Positions 52,706 through 61,522 of a DNA stretch of 64,000 bases are shown here, piece by piece. The stretch spans positions 1-64,000 of the forward strand of contig CADCLS010000016.1 of the NCBI GenBank assembly GCA_902802375.1. The letters are read 5' to 3'. Origin of the DNA: Oscillospiraceae bacterium (GTDB lineage: Bacteria; Bacillota; Clostridia; Oscillospirales; Acutalibacteraceae). A program made the translations under genes and the position numbers. Position 1 is the stretch's first letter, and every line of letters starts with the position of its first letter. Below the pieces are notes generated by a model that had not been told where the DNA came from, searched no databases, and saw nothing but the letters and a program-made list of their open reading frames with translations.

Positions 52706-53557
52706 TCATATGGTTTTAAGTTTTATTCGTCTTTGTGGCGATTTGAATAACTGTGATAAAGCGCAGTAATGCTCTTCGGTAATAGGAGAAAACACATTTT
52801 GCATATTAACGAAAAGCCTATCTTTTTTTGATGTCTTGAATACGGTTACAATGTCCTTATCCCTGATAACAAAGGACAGCATAAGAGACTCCGACGTTTT
52901 GTTCTCTAAGGCGGCAATATCTTTCACAAGCGGGTTTTCAACAACTGTAAGTCTATCACTACATCTGTGACATAGTGGAGAATATGCCATTACAAGCACG
53001 CCGTGACCTTTGCACCACGGTATCAGTTCATACTCAGCGCCTCTTGTGCTAATATTGTAAAGTATCTGATTGCAAAAACAGTTGTCTCCGTTTTCGCAGT
53101 CAAACAGTTCTTTCATATCGTCTATGTCAAAATTGGATACGCCCCAATGTTTTATCATACCGCTATGGACAAGGTTTTCCATTCCGTCAACAACACTTTG
53201 AAGTTTAAGTCCTTCTCTCCAATGAAGCAGGTACAAATCTATATAGTCAACACCAAGACGGTCAATAGATTTACGGCATGAGGTAAAAAATCCGTCTTCA
53301 AAAGCATTTTCCGGCAGTATTTTGTCGACTATGAAAAATCGCTCTCTGTCATAGTTTTTTATTATGCGTCCGATAAACGACTCACTCGCACCGTTTCCGT
53401 AAGATTCGGCGGTATCTATAAGCGTCATATCAAAGCGCTCTATACCGGCTTTAACAGTATTTTCTTCCTCTGCTGTGATTTCGTCATATAATCCTAATCC
53501 GTATGTGCCAAAACCTATAAGCGGTATTTTTATACTCTTATGTATCAAATACTCCAT
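52706..53557 (-). CDS. Aldo/keto reductase
   Basis: 283 residues from ATG 53557, or 287 from a TTG at 53569. It shows the catalytic tetrad of the family: Asp and Tyr in LIDTAESYGNGASE, Lys in FIVDKILPE and His in YLLHWREG. The cofactor end is VFKTSKKDRLF, near the usual nicotinamide phosphate-binding region. NAD(P)H-dependent reduction of a carbonyl in the cytosol; substrate unknown. Co-transcribed with DUF3737 downstream and following the MBL-rubredoxin gene. Confidence 0.9.
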   Translation of the reverse strand: MEYLIHKSIKIPLIGFGTYGLGLYDEITAEEENTVKAGIERFDMTLIDTAESYGNGASESFIGRIIKNYDRERFFIVDKILPENAFEDGFFTSCRKSIDRLGVDYIDLYLLHWREGLKLQSVVDGMENLVHSGMIKHWGVSNFDIDDMKELFDCENGDNCFCNQILYNISTRGAEYELIPWCKGHGVLVMAYSPLCHRCSDRLTVVENPLVKDIAALENKTSESLMLSFVIRDKDIVTVFKTSKKDRLFVNMQNVFSPITEEHYCALSQLFKSPQRRIKLKTI

Positions 53558-53579
53558 TTTTATATGCAACCTTTATTTA

Positions 53580-54521
53580 TTATGCCGGATTAAACACGCT
53601 CTTAGGTTGTCTGCAACGCGGACATTTCCAATCATCCGGAAGTTCTTCAAAGGCAACGCCGTCATTCTCAGCAGGATCGTAAACATATCCGCATATAGAG
53701 CAAACATATTTACCGCTTGCTGTCTTTTCAGAAAAATCCACTTCCGCAAGAACGGTCTCAACAGGATTATCAAGGTCAATCACGCGACTCGCTTCAAGAT
53801 TTTCATATCCCTGCGGCGTATGTGTTCCGCAATAGACCGTTGGATGATTCTTTACAAAGTCGCGCACACGGTCCAGCGTTTCACGCGCGGCGAAAAGATC
53901 ATCAAATACAACTGAGAGCTTGTTCTCATACAGTGCTTCGTCCACATAGGTTATATCGCCGTGAAGCATATAGAACAAGCCGTCTTTCTCCGCTACAACA
54001 ATACTGTTTCCGTTAGTGTGACCTTTGGCTTTGATAAAGTAAATGCCGTCGCTAATCTTCTGACATGCCGGGAAATTGTAATATGCGCCATCGGTAAATT
54101 CTACGGGAACGATGTTGTCGAGTCCTTTTAGTTCTTCAGCCGACAATTCATCTGAATTTATATATATTTTCGCATTCGGGAAAGACTTCAACTCACCCGA
54201 ATGGTCAATATGCTTGTGCGTCAGCAATATCTTCGTAATCTGTTCGGGCTTATATCCCAGTGCTGACAAAGCATCCATATATGAACATATATCTTTGCCT
54301 GTAAACGCAAGACTGTTCCCGTCGGGGTTTTCTTCCGGCGTTCCTGCAGGAAGTCCTGTATCAACGAGGATGACTTCGTCACCCGTATCAATCAGGTAAT
54401 TCTGTAGACTGCCGCGATAGCGAACATTCTTATCGAATTTATCCATTCCTTCTTCGCCGCCAAATACAAATGGCTGGGTATAAAATCCTTCTTTTCTGAA
54501 TTTTACTGCTTTAATCTGCAT
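53580..54521 (-). CDS. Metallo-beta-lactamase-fold hydrolase fused to rubredoxin
   Basis: 313 residues in two parts. Residues about 35-255 form an MBL domain of the lactonase/glyoxalase II type with THKHIDHSG (HxHxDH), [12 protein letters not shown] and MLHGDITY. Residues about 268-313 are a complete rubredoxin: [18 protein letters not shown] and CPRCRQP supply four Fe-binding cysteines. Such a fusion suggests a redox-linked hydrolase or an oxygen/nitric-oxide or peroxide defence enzyme. AGGAGAG before the ATG. The OhrR-like regulator gene lies 24 bases upstream. Confidence 0.88.
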   Translation of the reverse strand: MQIKAVKFRKEGFYTQPFVFGGEEGMDKFDKNVRYRGSLQNYLIDTGDEVILVDTGLPAGTPEENPDGNSLAFTGKDICSYMDALSALGYKPEQITKILLTHKHIDHSGELKSFPNAKIYINSDELSAEELKGLDNIVPVEFTDGAYYNFPACQKISDGIYFIKAKGHTNGNSIVVAEKDGLFYMLHGDITYVDEALYENKLSVVFDDLFAARETLDRVRDFVKNHPTVYCGTHTPQGYENLEASRVIDLDNPVETVLAEVDFSEKTASGKYVCSICGYVYDPAENDGVAFEELPDDWKCPRCRQPKSVFNPA

Positions 54522-54545
54522 AATAAGTCTCTCCTTTATTATAGT

Positions 54546-55016
54546 TTATTTGTTGGCTTGTTTTGAATCCATTCGGGAAAGCGCCTTATCGAGAAGGCGT
54601 TTGAGTTCAAGTAAATCTTCCCTCGGCAGGTCAATACATTCACTCATTGCTTCAGGAACGGATAGCGCTGTTTCCTTGAGTGCCTCTCCCGTTTTTGTGA
54701 GGGCAATCACAAGTTGCCGTTCGTTGCTCGCAGGGCGTGTTCGGCTTATATACCCCTGCTTTTCAAGGCGTTTAAGTAGCGGTGCGAGAGTACCTGAGTC
54801 AAGATGAACAATTCTGCCAAGTTCCCCCTCTGTCATACTACCGTGTTCCCATAAAACCATCATAACGATGTATTGCGTATATGTCAGGTTTAGTACCGCA
54901 AGCGGCGTTCGATACTGACGAACTATTTCTTTTGCGCACGCGTAGAGTGGAAAACATAGCTGATTGCCCAGTTTTAATGACTCATAATTCTTTTTGTTCG
55001 TCTGCTCTTTCATCAC
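54546..55016 (-). CDS. MarR-family regulator, OhrR-like
   Basis: 156 residues. GNQLCFPLYACAKEIVRQY places a Cys at the position of the reactive thiol of OhrR peroxide sensors. The winged helix reads MTEGELGRIVHLDSGTLAPL, LKRLEKQGYISR and RPASNERQLVIALT. Binding is expected to be relieved by organic hydroperoxides (inference). It overlaps the ABC ATPase gene upstream by 4 bases and precedes the MBL-rubredoxin gene, so it probably controls this whole unit. A 24-bp palindrome at 56825-56848 is a candidate operator. Confidence 0.87.
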   Translation of the reverse strand: MMKEQTNKKNYESLKLGNQLCFPLYACAKEIVRQYRTPLAVLNLTYTQYIVMMVLWEHGSMTEGELGRIVHLDSGTLAPLLKRLEKQGYISRTRPASNERQLVIALTKTGEALKETALSVPEAMSECIDLPREDLLELKRLLDKALSRMDSKQANK

Positions 55017-55681
55017 ATACTCCTTAATTTTCCGTCTGTTAAATGCAAGACGCGATCAGTTAGGTCAAGGACTCTTTCATCGTGCGTTACCATAAGCGCC
55101 GCCTTGCCGCGCTTTTTTGTTTGATTGCGAATAAGCTCCACTACATACCTGCCTCTTGTCGCGTCAAGACTTGCCGTTGGCTCGTCGGCAAGAATAATAT
55201 CAGGATCGTTTATGAACGCTCTTGCGATTGCTACACGCTGTCTTTCGCCGCCTGACATATTGGCAGGATATTTGTTTGCGCATTCCAAGATTCCTAAATC
55301 CTCAAGCAGATCGTTCGCCGTTACAGAGTCGTTATACTCTTTGTCCTGAAAAAGCAGCAGCTGATCTTTTGTCTTCAGATACGGAAGTAACTGGTGAGTT
55401 TGAAAGATAAATCCAATGTGTTTTCGTCTGAAAGCAGTGCGTATATTGCTTTTACTATTTAACATAGTATTACCGCCAATAATTACATCACCACTATCAG
55501 GAGACAGCAGTAATCCTGCTATTGACAGCAGAGTGCTTTTGCCGGAACCTGAGGGACCGACTATTGCAACAAATTCTCCCGCTTTGACTGCAAGTGAAAT
55601 GTCATCCAGAACAGTCTGTGTACCGTTGCCGTCCGCAAAAGACTTTGTAACATTATTTAACTGTAATAAAATGTCACTCAT
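55013..55681 (-). CDS. ABC transporter ATPase, LolD/MacB type
   Basis: 222 residues. Walker A GPSGSGKSTLLS, Q-loop FIFQTHQLLPYL, signature MSGGERQRVAIARA, Walker B IILADEPTASLDATRG and switch His in MVTHDERVL. It would pair with the FtsX-like permease encoded upstream (4-base overlap) to form an exporter or mechanotransmitter rather than an importer. It overlaps the MarR gene by 4 bases. Confidence 0.93.
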   Translation of the reverse strand: MSDILLQLNNVTKSFADGNGTQTVLDDISLAVKAGEFVAIVGPSGSGKSTLLSIAGLLLSPDSGDVIIGGNTMLNSKSNIRTAFRRKHIGFIFQTHQLLPYLKTKDQLLLFQDKEYNDSVTANDLLEDLGILECANKYPANMSGGERQRVAIARAFINDPDIILADEPTASLDATRGRYVVELIRNQTKKRGKAALMVTHDERVLDLTDRVLHLTDGKLRSM

Positions 55682-56769
55682 TCGTCATTTCCTCCAATCG
55701 CCTGAATAGGGTCAACGCGTGAGATGTGTATGATAGAAATCAAACTGCTGACAATCGAGATTAAAACGAACCCGGCAGAAACGGAAACAGCATCAGCCGG
55801 CAACAGATGAAATGGCATTTTCTGTGGTATAACGGCACTCATTGCAAATGTAAAAATATTCGCAACAACCGCTGCAAAAACCGAAAGTAGCGACACCTCT
55901 GAAACCACGATTGCAGATAGCTTCCCCATCCCGAATCCAACTGCTTTCATAACACCGAACTGTCTGCGTTTCTGTATCGTCATAATATAGTAAAAAACCC
56001 CGATAACGATTGCAGATACGATCACCAGCACATAGATTATCATCGTAATCGTTAGATGCTCTGCTCTATAAGACGGAATGTTATCGATTATATCCTGTTT
56101 TTTAACGAGCTCTTTGCCGTCCATATCAAGGTCATCGGGCTTGCCTTTGAACGCTAACGCGTGAATAGTAGTCCCGTATTGCGGATTCAATCTTGTTCTG
56201 ATTTGTGTATAAGAATCTCTCGTTATAAAGCCGACTGATACATGTCCGTACATTTCGTCTTTTGCAAACCCAACCACATTAAATTCAAACCCGGAAGCAG
56301 AATCAATTATAATGTCACCAACATGAATATCCTCAGCCATAAAATCATCATCAAGAACGATCGGATTATCTTTATCGCTATATTCTAATGTTTTTCCTTC
56401 AATTACGGAAGGCGCCAAAAAGCTATTTGCATCAATCGCAAAATAGATCACATTGAGCTTGCGTTCTTCTCCTTGCTTTTGCAGATACATCCGCTGGATA
56501 TCAAGCGTTGTCACCTCGGAGTTTGTCTTTTCTCTAACTTCATTTATAATTCCGTCAGGCAGCTCTGATACCGTGATAAGTTTTTCAGCTGAATCGCTTA
56601 AAATATAATAATCAGCGACTCGATTATCAATAGCCGATGTCACTGCTCTGCCAAGTCCCTCAACAAGACCGCAAAGAAACAACACCATAAACATAAGCAA
56701 GACAAGTAACAGTTCAATCAATATGTATTTCTTTTTTCCATATAGCAGTTCTCTTAAAGCAAATTTCAC
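55678..56769 (-). CDS. FtsX/MacB-like ABC permease
   Basis: 363 residues. One N-terminal membrane segment (about 15-35), a periplasm-facing or extracellular domain (about 45-235) and three C-terminal membrane segments (about 240-350), the usual MacB-type topology in one-half form. DYYILSDSAEKLITVSELPD and KAVGFGMGKLSAIVVSEVSL fit this group. It is first of a four-gene overlapping unit (permease, ATPase, OhrR-like regulator, MBL-rubredoxin), suggesting export of a toxic or oxidised compound. Confidence 0.9.
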   Translation of the reverse strand: MKFALRELLYGKKKYILIELLLVLLMFMVLFLCGLVEGLGRAVTSAIDNRVADYYILSDSAEKLITVSELPDGIINEVREKTNSEVTTLDIQRMYLQKQGEERKLNVIYFAIDANSFLAPSVIEGKTLEYSDKDNPIVLDDDFMAEDIHVGDIIIDSASGFEFNVVGFAKDEMYGHVSVGFITRDSYTQIRTRLNPQYGTTIHALAFKGKPDDLDMDGKELVKKQDIIDNIPSYRAEHLTITMIIYVLVIVSAIVIGVFYYIMTIQKRRQFGVMKAVGFGMGKLSAIVVSEVSLLSVFAAVVANIFTFAMSAVIPQKMPFHLLPADAVSVSAGFVLISIVSSLISIIHISRVDPIQAIGGNDE

Positions 56770-56824
56770 GGTTTAAGTCGTCTCCTAATCTTTTCTAAAA
56801 ACTTCGTTTTCCTCTTCGCGCACT

Positions 56825-56848
56825 ATATTTTATTCTTAAATAAAATAT
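56825..56848. promoter_or_regulatory. 24-bp palindrome, candidate regulator operator
   Basis: ATATTTTATT-CTTA-AATAAAATAT, perfect 10-bp arms, 56 bases upstream of the permease start. A near OhrR-like site TTCAATAATTGTA lies at about 56863-56875. The remainder of 56770-57054 is A+T-rich without a gene. Confidence 0.45.
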
Positions 56849-57140
56849 CTGGATTAGTATTTTTCAATAATTGTACGCAGTATAATTGTGCACAATCTTT
56901 TATTCATTATAACAAATTCCAAATACATTTGCAACAAAAAATATATATTTGGTTTTTGAAATTAAGATAACATCAGTTAACTTTATCAAAAGCTGTAAAT
57001 ACAAATAATCCAGTCGTGATAATAAACAAAAGAATAAATATCCACCCGCTACGTTGCAATAGTAAAATAAAGGTAGACACATGGAAAACCACCATGCATC
57101 TACCTTTTTCTTATGCTAAAATATATCGGGAGGTATCAAA

Positions 57141-57506
57141 ATGAAAAAAGGACAGAAAAGACGAATATGGACTAAAGAACAAAAATTAGAAATCATAGGC
57201 AGACACATAAACGAGCACATCTCTGTTCGTACGCTCGAAAAAGAATATAACGCAGATAGAAGTATGATCTGCCATTGGTTAAGGGATTATGTTAAGTATG
57301 GTGAAGTGGCTTTAAATCCTAAAGGACATCCGGGAAATCCATTTGCAGCATTACACACAAGTAAAACATTAACAGAAACAGAAAGATTACGGTTGCAATT
57401 AGCAAAATTAGAAATAGAAAATGAACGGTTAAAAAAAGGATACCGAGTGAAAGGAGTTGGTGCAAACAAGGAATTCGTTATTTTAAGAGATGTGAATACG
57501 AAATAA
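57141..57506 (+). CDS. IS3-family transposase OrfA
   Basis: 121 residues. Helix-turn-helix KLEIIGRHINEHISVRTLEK and SMICHWLRDYVKYGE bind the transposon ends; a leucine-zipper-like stretch LRLQLAKLEIENERLKKGY follows. The A7G run at 57431-57438 (A-AAA-AAA) is a -1 slippage site leading into the OrfB frame, as in other IS3 elements. GGGAGG lies upstream of the ATG. Confidence 0.9.
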   Translation: MKKGQKRRIWTKEQKLEIIGRHINEHISVRTLEKEYNADRSMICHWLRDYVKYGEVALNPKGHPGNPFAALHTSKTLTETERLRLQLAKLEIENERLKKGYRVKGVGANKEFVILRDVNTK

Positions 57507-57553
57507 TATATTCCCTTAAAAATAAATATAGTGTCAAAGCTCTGTATGAGATA

Positions 57554-58357
57554 ATGTCAGTTAACCGTTCCGGATACTACAAATGGTTGGCAAGAAAAGA
57601 TAAGCCGAATAGATATGAAAAGGATAGAATAATACTTACAGAACTACTATTAGAACAATATAAAAAGCATAAGACAAAGGGTTACCATTATCTTGCTAAC
57701 TTAATTCGTAATGAAACGGGTTGGGTTTTCTCGGACAACTTAGCACATAAATGTTGTAAAATAGCAGGCATACGTTCTAAAACTAAAAGAGGTAGAAAAA
57801 TTGCAGGTAGAGAAAGCATTAAGTTTCCCAACATTATTAGAGGTAATTGGAATGCTACAAAACCTTTGGAAATCGTAGTATCAGATATGACCTGTATTAA
57901 ACACAAGGGAATTCTATGGGAATGGACATATCTTTTAGATGTATTCAATAATGAGATTATCGCAAGCTCTGTAACAAATAAAGTTGGGAGTAATTTACCG
58001 TATTATCATTGTTTAGAATGTTTAATAGAGAAAAAGAAAGAGCAGACATACCCGGTCACACTTCACACCGACCAAGGTAGTGTCTACTCATCAGAGGGCT
58101 TTTATCAAGCCCACAAAGATTATACTAATATTATACGCTCAATGTCAAGAGCAGGAACTCCTACAGACAATCCCATTATTGAATCTTTGAATGGTTGGAT
58201 AAAAGAAGAAATGAAAATTGATTTCAATCTCAAATCCGCCGAGGGTATACCCTCGTTCATTGAAAAGTATGTTCGTTACTTCAATAACGAAAGATTGTCA
58301 TACAAACTTAATTACAAAACCCCTGTTCAATACAGAATCGAACAAGGGTTTAAGTGA
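57554..58357 (+). CDS. IS3-family transposase OrfB (DDE integrase domain)
   Basis: 267 residues from ATG 57554, but the frame is open from 57425 and reads CEYEIIYSLKNKYSVKALYE before it, so the working product is probably the OrfAB fusion made by -1 frameshifting. Catalytic residues: first Asp in VVSDMTCI, second Asp in VTLHTDQGSVY, Glu in NPIIESLNGWIKEE. The HTH_21 region (YKWLARKDKPN, KTKGYHYLANLI) is present. No interruption, so the element may still be active. Confidence 0.93.
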   Translation: MSVNRSGYYKWLARKDKPNRYEKDRIILTELLLEQYKKHKTKGYHYLANLIRNETGWVFSDNLAHKCCKIAGIRSKTKRGRKIAGRESIKFPNIIRGNWNATKPLEIVVSDMTCIKHKGILWEWTYLLDVFNNEIIASSVTNKVGSNLPYYHCLECLIEKKKEQTYPVTLHTDQGSVYSSEGFYQAHKDYTNIIRSMSRAGTPTDNPIIESLNGWIKEEMKIDFNLKSAEGIPSFIEKYVRYFNNERLSYKLNYKTPVQYRIEQGFK

Positions 58358-58390
58358 TTGGTGGTTTTTATTGTCTACTTTTACTTGACA

Positions 58391-59005
58391 AGTTCAACTA
58401 TCGCGTGGTTTTCGTTATACAAAAAACTGTATCTGTTGCACTACTGCAACAGATACAGCTACAACCGACAAATAATTCTTATATAGTTGTCAGCCTTGCG
58501 AAAAACAGATTTCATCAAAGCATTGCTTTCGAAAATACAATGCTTGATAAGACTTTAACGGGATGGTAGGGGCCGAAGGTTTATCTATTCCAAAAACCTC
58601 ATATGGAATTTTGCTAATAGCATCCGCCTTTGTCAAAAATCACAAATCAACTGCCATATTATTTATAGTTATTATAACATTATCCGTTACACCATTCCAT
58701 ATATTTTATTGTCGAACTATATGTGTTTTTTTGCTGTTTTGGAATTTTTCCATTTATTTCAATATTTTGCCATTTTGATTTTTTTACCCAATCACATTAT
58801 TTTTTAATGGTTTCTTATATTAATAGAATAAATTATCGCAATTTTACTCCTGATATTTTATAATTTCTTCCAAAACATTAATAAATCGTTAATAAACGCA
58901 AAAACATAAAAAACGATTGTATTTATCCTAAATTCCAATTGATATTATACAATATCTATGTTATAATAATATTGCTTCAAAAAACAATTGCAGGGAGGTA
59001 ATAAT
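58391..59005. other. Gene-free stretch with one strong hairpin
   Basis: No credible gene. CTGTATCTGTTGCA (58427-58440) and TGCAACAGATACAG (58445-58458) form a perfect 14-bp stem; on the minus strand T6 follows, so it is a minus-strand terminator with no visible gene left to serve. GTGGTTTTCGTTATACAAA at about 58405-58423 repeats a piece of the palindromic block near 10890. The rest is very A+T-rich up to the promoter at 58939. Confidence 0.5.
58939..58967 (+). promoter_or_regulatory. Promoter of the AraC pseudogene
   Basis: TTGATA (58939-58944), 17 bases, TATAAT (58962-58967). GGGAGG stands at 58993-58998 before ATG 59006. Confidence 0.6.
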
Positions 59006-59746
59006 ATGTCACTGACAGCCGGTGTTATCGACTTATTTAACGATTATGAATCAAATGAATACCTATATATAACTTCCTGCGGTATATTTGAAAATAGCGG
59101 TAAGCCTAACTGATGCATCCGTGAAAACGGATGCAAAACCTATCAAATCATTATTTCATTAGCCGGAAGAGTTATCTTTAAAATACACGGCGAGACCTTA
59201 ATTCTCAAACCGAATGAAATGCTTGTAATTCCCCCTAATTTTCGTAACGAATATGCTTATGACCATTCGGACGCTATATTTGTTCATTTTTCGGGATATT
59301 ATTACGCCGAAAAAATAATAAACGAATTGCTTCTTAAAAAGATAGGATTTATGAACAATTGAGAAGCGTATTTATTGAATATTTTCACCGCAGTAAAACG
59401 CGGAATAGAATCGTTGGAAAATAAAGAAAAGACCTCAAACCTACAAATTGTTGTAGAGGATATGAATATGAATTATTCCTCGAAAAAATCGATCGATGAA
59501 TACGCAAAATTGTTAAATATCAGCACATCACGCTTTTGCCATCTATTTGCCGAAGTGTACGGAATATCGCCGCATAAAATGTTGCTTAATATTAGAATAC
59601 AGAATGCAAAGCACTTTCTGTTGGAAACCGATTTAAGTATTTCGGAAATTGCCAAGCAAGTAGGCTACTATGATGCGCTGTACTTCAGTCAGATATTTAA
59701 AAAGCATACCGGTTTTTCACCTAAACTATACAGAAGCAATAACTAA
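59006..59746 (+). pseudogene. AraC-family regulator with two in-frame TGA codons
   Basis: One frame of 246 codons from ATG 59006 encodes a whole AraC protein: cupin part (YQIIISLAGRVIFKIHGE, LILKPNEMLVIPP) and C-terminal helix-turn-helix pair (SISEIAKQVGYYDALYFSQI, FKKHTGFSP). It is interrupted by TGA at 59111-59113 and about 59360-59362. Both sit where Trp is plausible (SGKPN-x-CIREN; MNN-x-EAYL). TGA is used as a stop elsewhere in the window (ATGA overlaps), so this is decay rather than recoding. A downstream start at about 59375 could still give the DNA-binding half alone. Confidence 0.8.
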
Positions 59747-59815
59747 GCACAACAGAGATTTTTTTGGAAAAAGCCTTATCTTACTTTTGCAAGCCTGTAA
59801 AACAGTAAATCTGTT

Positions 59816-59860
59816 AAAAAGCGAATGAAGCACTTAACTGTTAAGCCTCATTCGCTTTTT
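59816..59860. terminator. Bidirectional terminator between convergent genes
   Basis: AAAAAGCGAATGA (59816-59828) and TCATTCGCTTTTT (59848-59860) pair perfectly over 13 bp. Confidence 0.8.
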
Positions 59861-59874
59861 TATAAATACAATTA

Positions 59875-61497
59875 TTAATTAAAGGCTATTTCAAAACTCA
59901 GTTTCTTCTCGCCCGAGACTTCAAAATTAACATACGAAGATTTTTCAATATGTTCAATTTCAAAATCATTTTTATTACCGTTTACAAGCAGCTCCTTACA
60001 TTCTTTACCCTTTGGCAACAGAATATGAGCTTTGATTTTCTTCGCAGGAGAATAAATGTCATAACGCATACCCGCCTCTGTAAGGATATAGCGCACATCG
60101 ACCATAGCGCCCGAAACCTCATAACCTGTTATATAACGCAGCTCAGTATAGTGAGTAACAGGAAATTTCGGTGCAAAGAATATTTCGTCGTAATTAACAC
60201 CTATATCATTAATTCCGGCGAGTCCCTCGTCAACAGCACTGATAAACGCGGCGGCACCCCATGCGCTCGGTCCGCCTTCCGGCTGCGGTGCAGAATCGGT
60301 GTCGTAAAGGAAATATGCTACACCGTCGCGTTCAACAAGCTTCATAAAGCGTGTGATAATATCCCATCCGTATTCCTCAAAGCCGTTATTAAATGCCGCC
60401 TTAGCAAGCTCACCGGCAGTAAACGGAGATATTGCGCCGTTTACATACCGTCCCGGTTCGTAAGAAAGGAATTTTTGATATGGAGGGTCAATAGAAAACC
60501 ATTCTGCAAAAAACTTCGTTGTCTTGCGTCTTTCCATATATTCTTCAATAATACTCTTAGTTTGAGCATGATTGGTAACGCCACGGTTAATATCATAAGT
60601 ATTAGAAAGCGAGAGGCGCAAATTTTCCTTGTCGTCAAGACCTGTATGATTAATATGGAGTTGGTGAACAAAGAATTTACCGTTCCACAAATACTTAAAC
60701 ATATTGCCTTTAAGGGTTTCTGCACGGGTTTCCCACTCTTTTGCCGCTTGCTTATTACCAAGTCTGCGATTTAACCAAGCCAACTGATTCATTGCCTGAT
60801 ACACGCCCGAATTATCTCCGTGCATTATGGACATAGGTTCGTTAGGATTGATTCTGCGATTATAGCTTGAATCGGGAGCGTTAGTGAAGTCCCAGGTGTC
60901 TATGGTAAAGGGACGTTTAACAAGTCCGCGCTCGCTGTCCCAGCGCTTTTCATCGGATGTTATATAATTTATCCCCTTTTCCAATTTAGGAAGTACCTTT
61001 TTAAGCCAGTCATTATCGCCTGTTGTTTTGTAAATATAAACAGCGCCCTCGACCATAAGATATTCAATATCCGCTTCAAGCTCAAGCCTCACAAGCGACA
61101 GATTATCATCAGGATATAAAACACGGCAATCTTCATTAACCATTTTCCAGTGGGTATCGTCCATCTGCTTTATAAGCTCATAGAACTGTCCGTCCTCACG
61201 CTGGGTATCCGCAATAAAATCGTAAAAGGGTCTTAAAGCATATTCCCAATGGCGCATACCCTTCATTATATGAACATAGTCACGAATCCAGTTCTTATTA
61301 ACCATCAATATTTTACCGTCAATAAAAACAAGTGATCTTTCATCGTTTATGCTATTGCGAAGCTGTCGGATAAAGAGTCCGAGTTTTGGATCGTCCGTAG
61401 TCATCACCGACGGAAAGCCGAGTTCTATATTGTTGTAGGTTCCGTTTCGTTTCCCGTCAATATTCATAGCGGGAAGCTTGTGTTTAAATTCAATCAT
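59875..61497 (-). CDS. Six-hairpin (alpha/alpha)6 glycosidase, specificity unknown
   Basis: 540 residues without signal peptide. Tandem helical hairpins run through the protein (DYVHIMKGMRHWEYALRPFY, LVRLELEADIEYLMVEGAVY, DNSGVYQAMNQLAWLNRRLG, PFTAGELAKAAFNNGFEEYG, GPSAWGAAAFISAVDEGLAG), ending with a small beta domain (about 460-540). The pattern fits the GH78/GH63/GH37-type six-hairpin superfamily; I cannot assign the family. Acid residues in RDYVHIMKGM and WDFTNAPDSS are candidate catalytic positions. GGGAGA precedes the ATG. It is co-oriented with the EamA transporter upstream and sits between two AraC genes. Confidence 0.78.
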   Translation of the reverse strand: MIEFKHKLPAMNIDGKRNGTYNNIELGFPSVMTTDDPKLGLFIRQLRNSINDERSLVFIDGKILMVNKNWIRDYVHIMKGMRHWEYALRPFYDFIADTQREDGQFYELIKQMDDTHWKMVNEDCRVLYPDDNLSLVRLELEADIEYLMVEGAVYIYKTTGDNDWLKKVLPKLEKGINYITSDEKRWDSERGLVKRPFTIDTWDFTNAPDSSYNRRINPNEPMSIMHGDNSGVYQAMNQLAWLNRRLGNKQAAKEWETRAETLKGNMFKYLWNGKFFVHQLHINHTGLDDKENLRLSLSNTYDINRGVTNHAQTKSIIEEYMERRKTTKFFAEWFSIDPPYQKFLSYEPGRYVNGAISPFTAGELAKAAFNNGFEEYGWDIITRFMKLVERDGVAYFLYDTDSAPQPEGGPSAWGAAAFISAVDEGLAGINDIGVNYDEIFFAPKFPVTHYTELRYITGYEVSGAMVDVRYILTEAGMRYDIYSPAKKIKAHILLPKGKECKELLVNGNKNDFEIEHIEKSSYVNFEVSGEKKLSFEIAFN

Positions 61498-61522
61498 TTT
61501 CTGTCTCCCTTTTCTATACTGA

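Larger units (their letters stand above)
57055..58390 (+). mobile_element. IS3-family (IS150-type) insertion sequence
   Basis: Carries orfA and orfB with a frameshift window, and imperfect terminal inverted repeats: left GTAGACAC...AAAACCACCA (about 57070-57096) matches the complement of the right TGGTGGTTTTTATTGTCTAC (58360-58379). The outer tips (TGCAATAGTAAAAT left, TGTCAAGTAAAA on the complement of the right) set the limits approximately. No clear 3-bp target duplication is seen. The element looks intact. Confidence 0.75.

Noticed and set aside
57052-58393. 3-bp target duplication for the IS3-family element
   Set aside because: The flanking trinucleotides at the inferred ends differ (CGT and AGT), so either the ends are off by a few bases or the site has changed.
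58563-58778. 71-residue hydrophobic plus-strand frame downstream of the IS element
   Set aside because: No ribosome-binding site, A+T-driven Phe/Ile content, no homology recognised.
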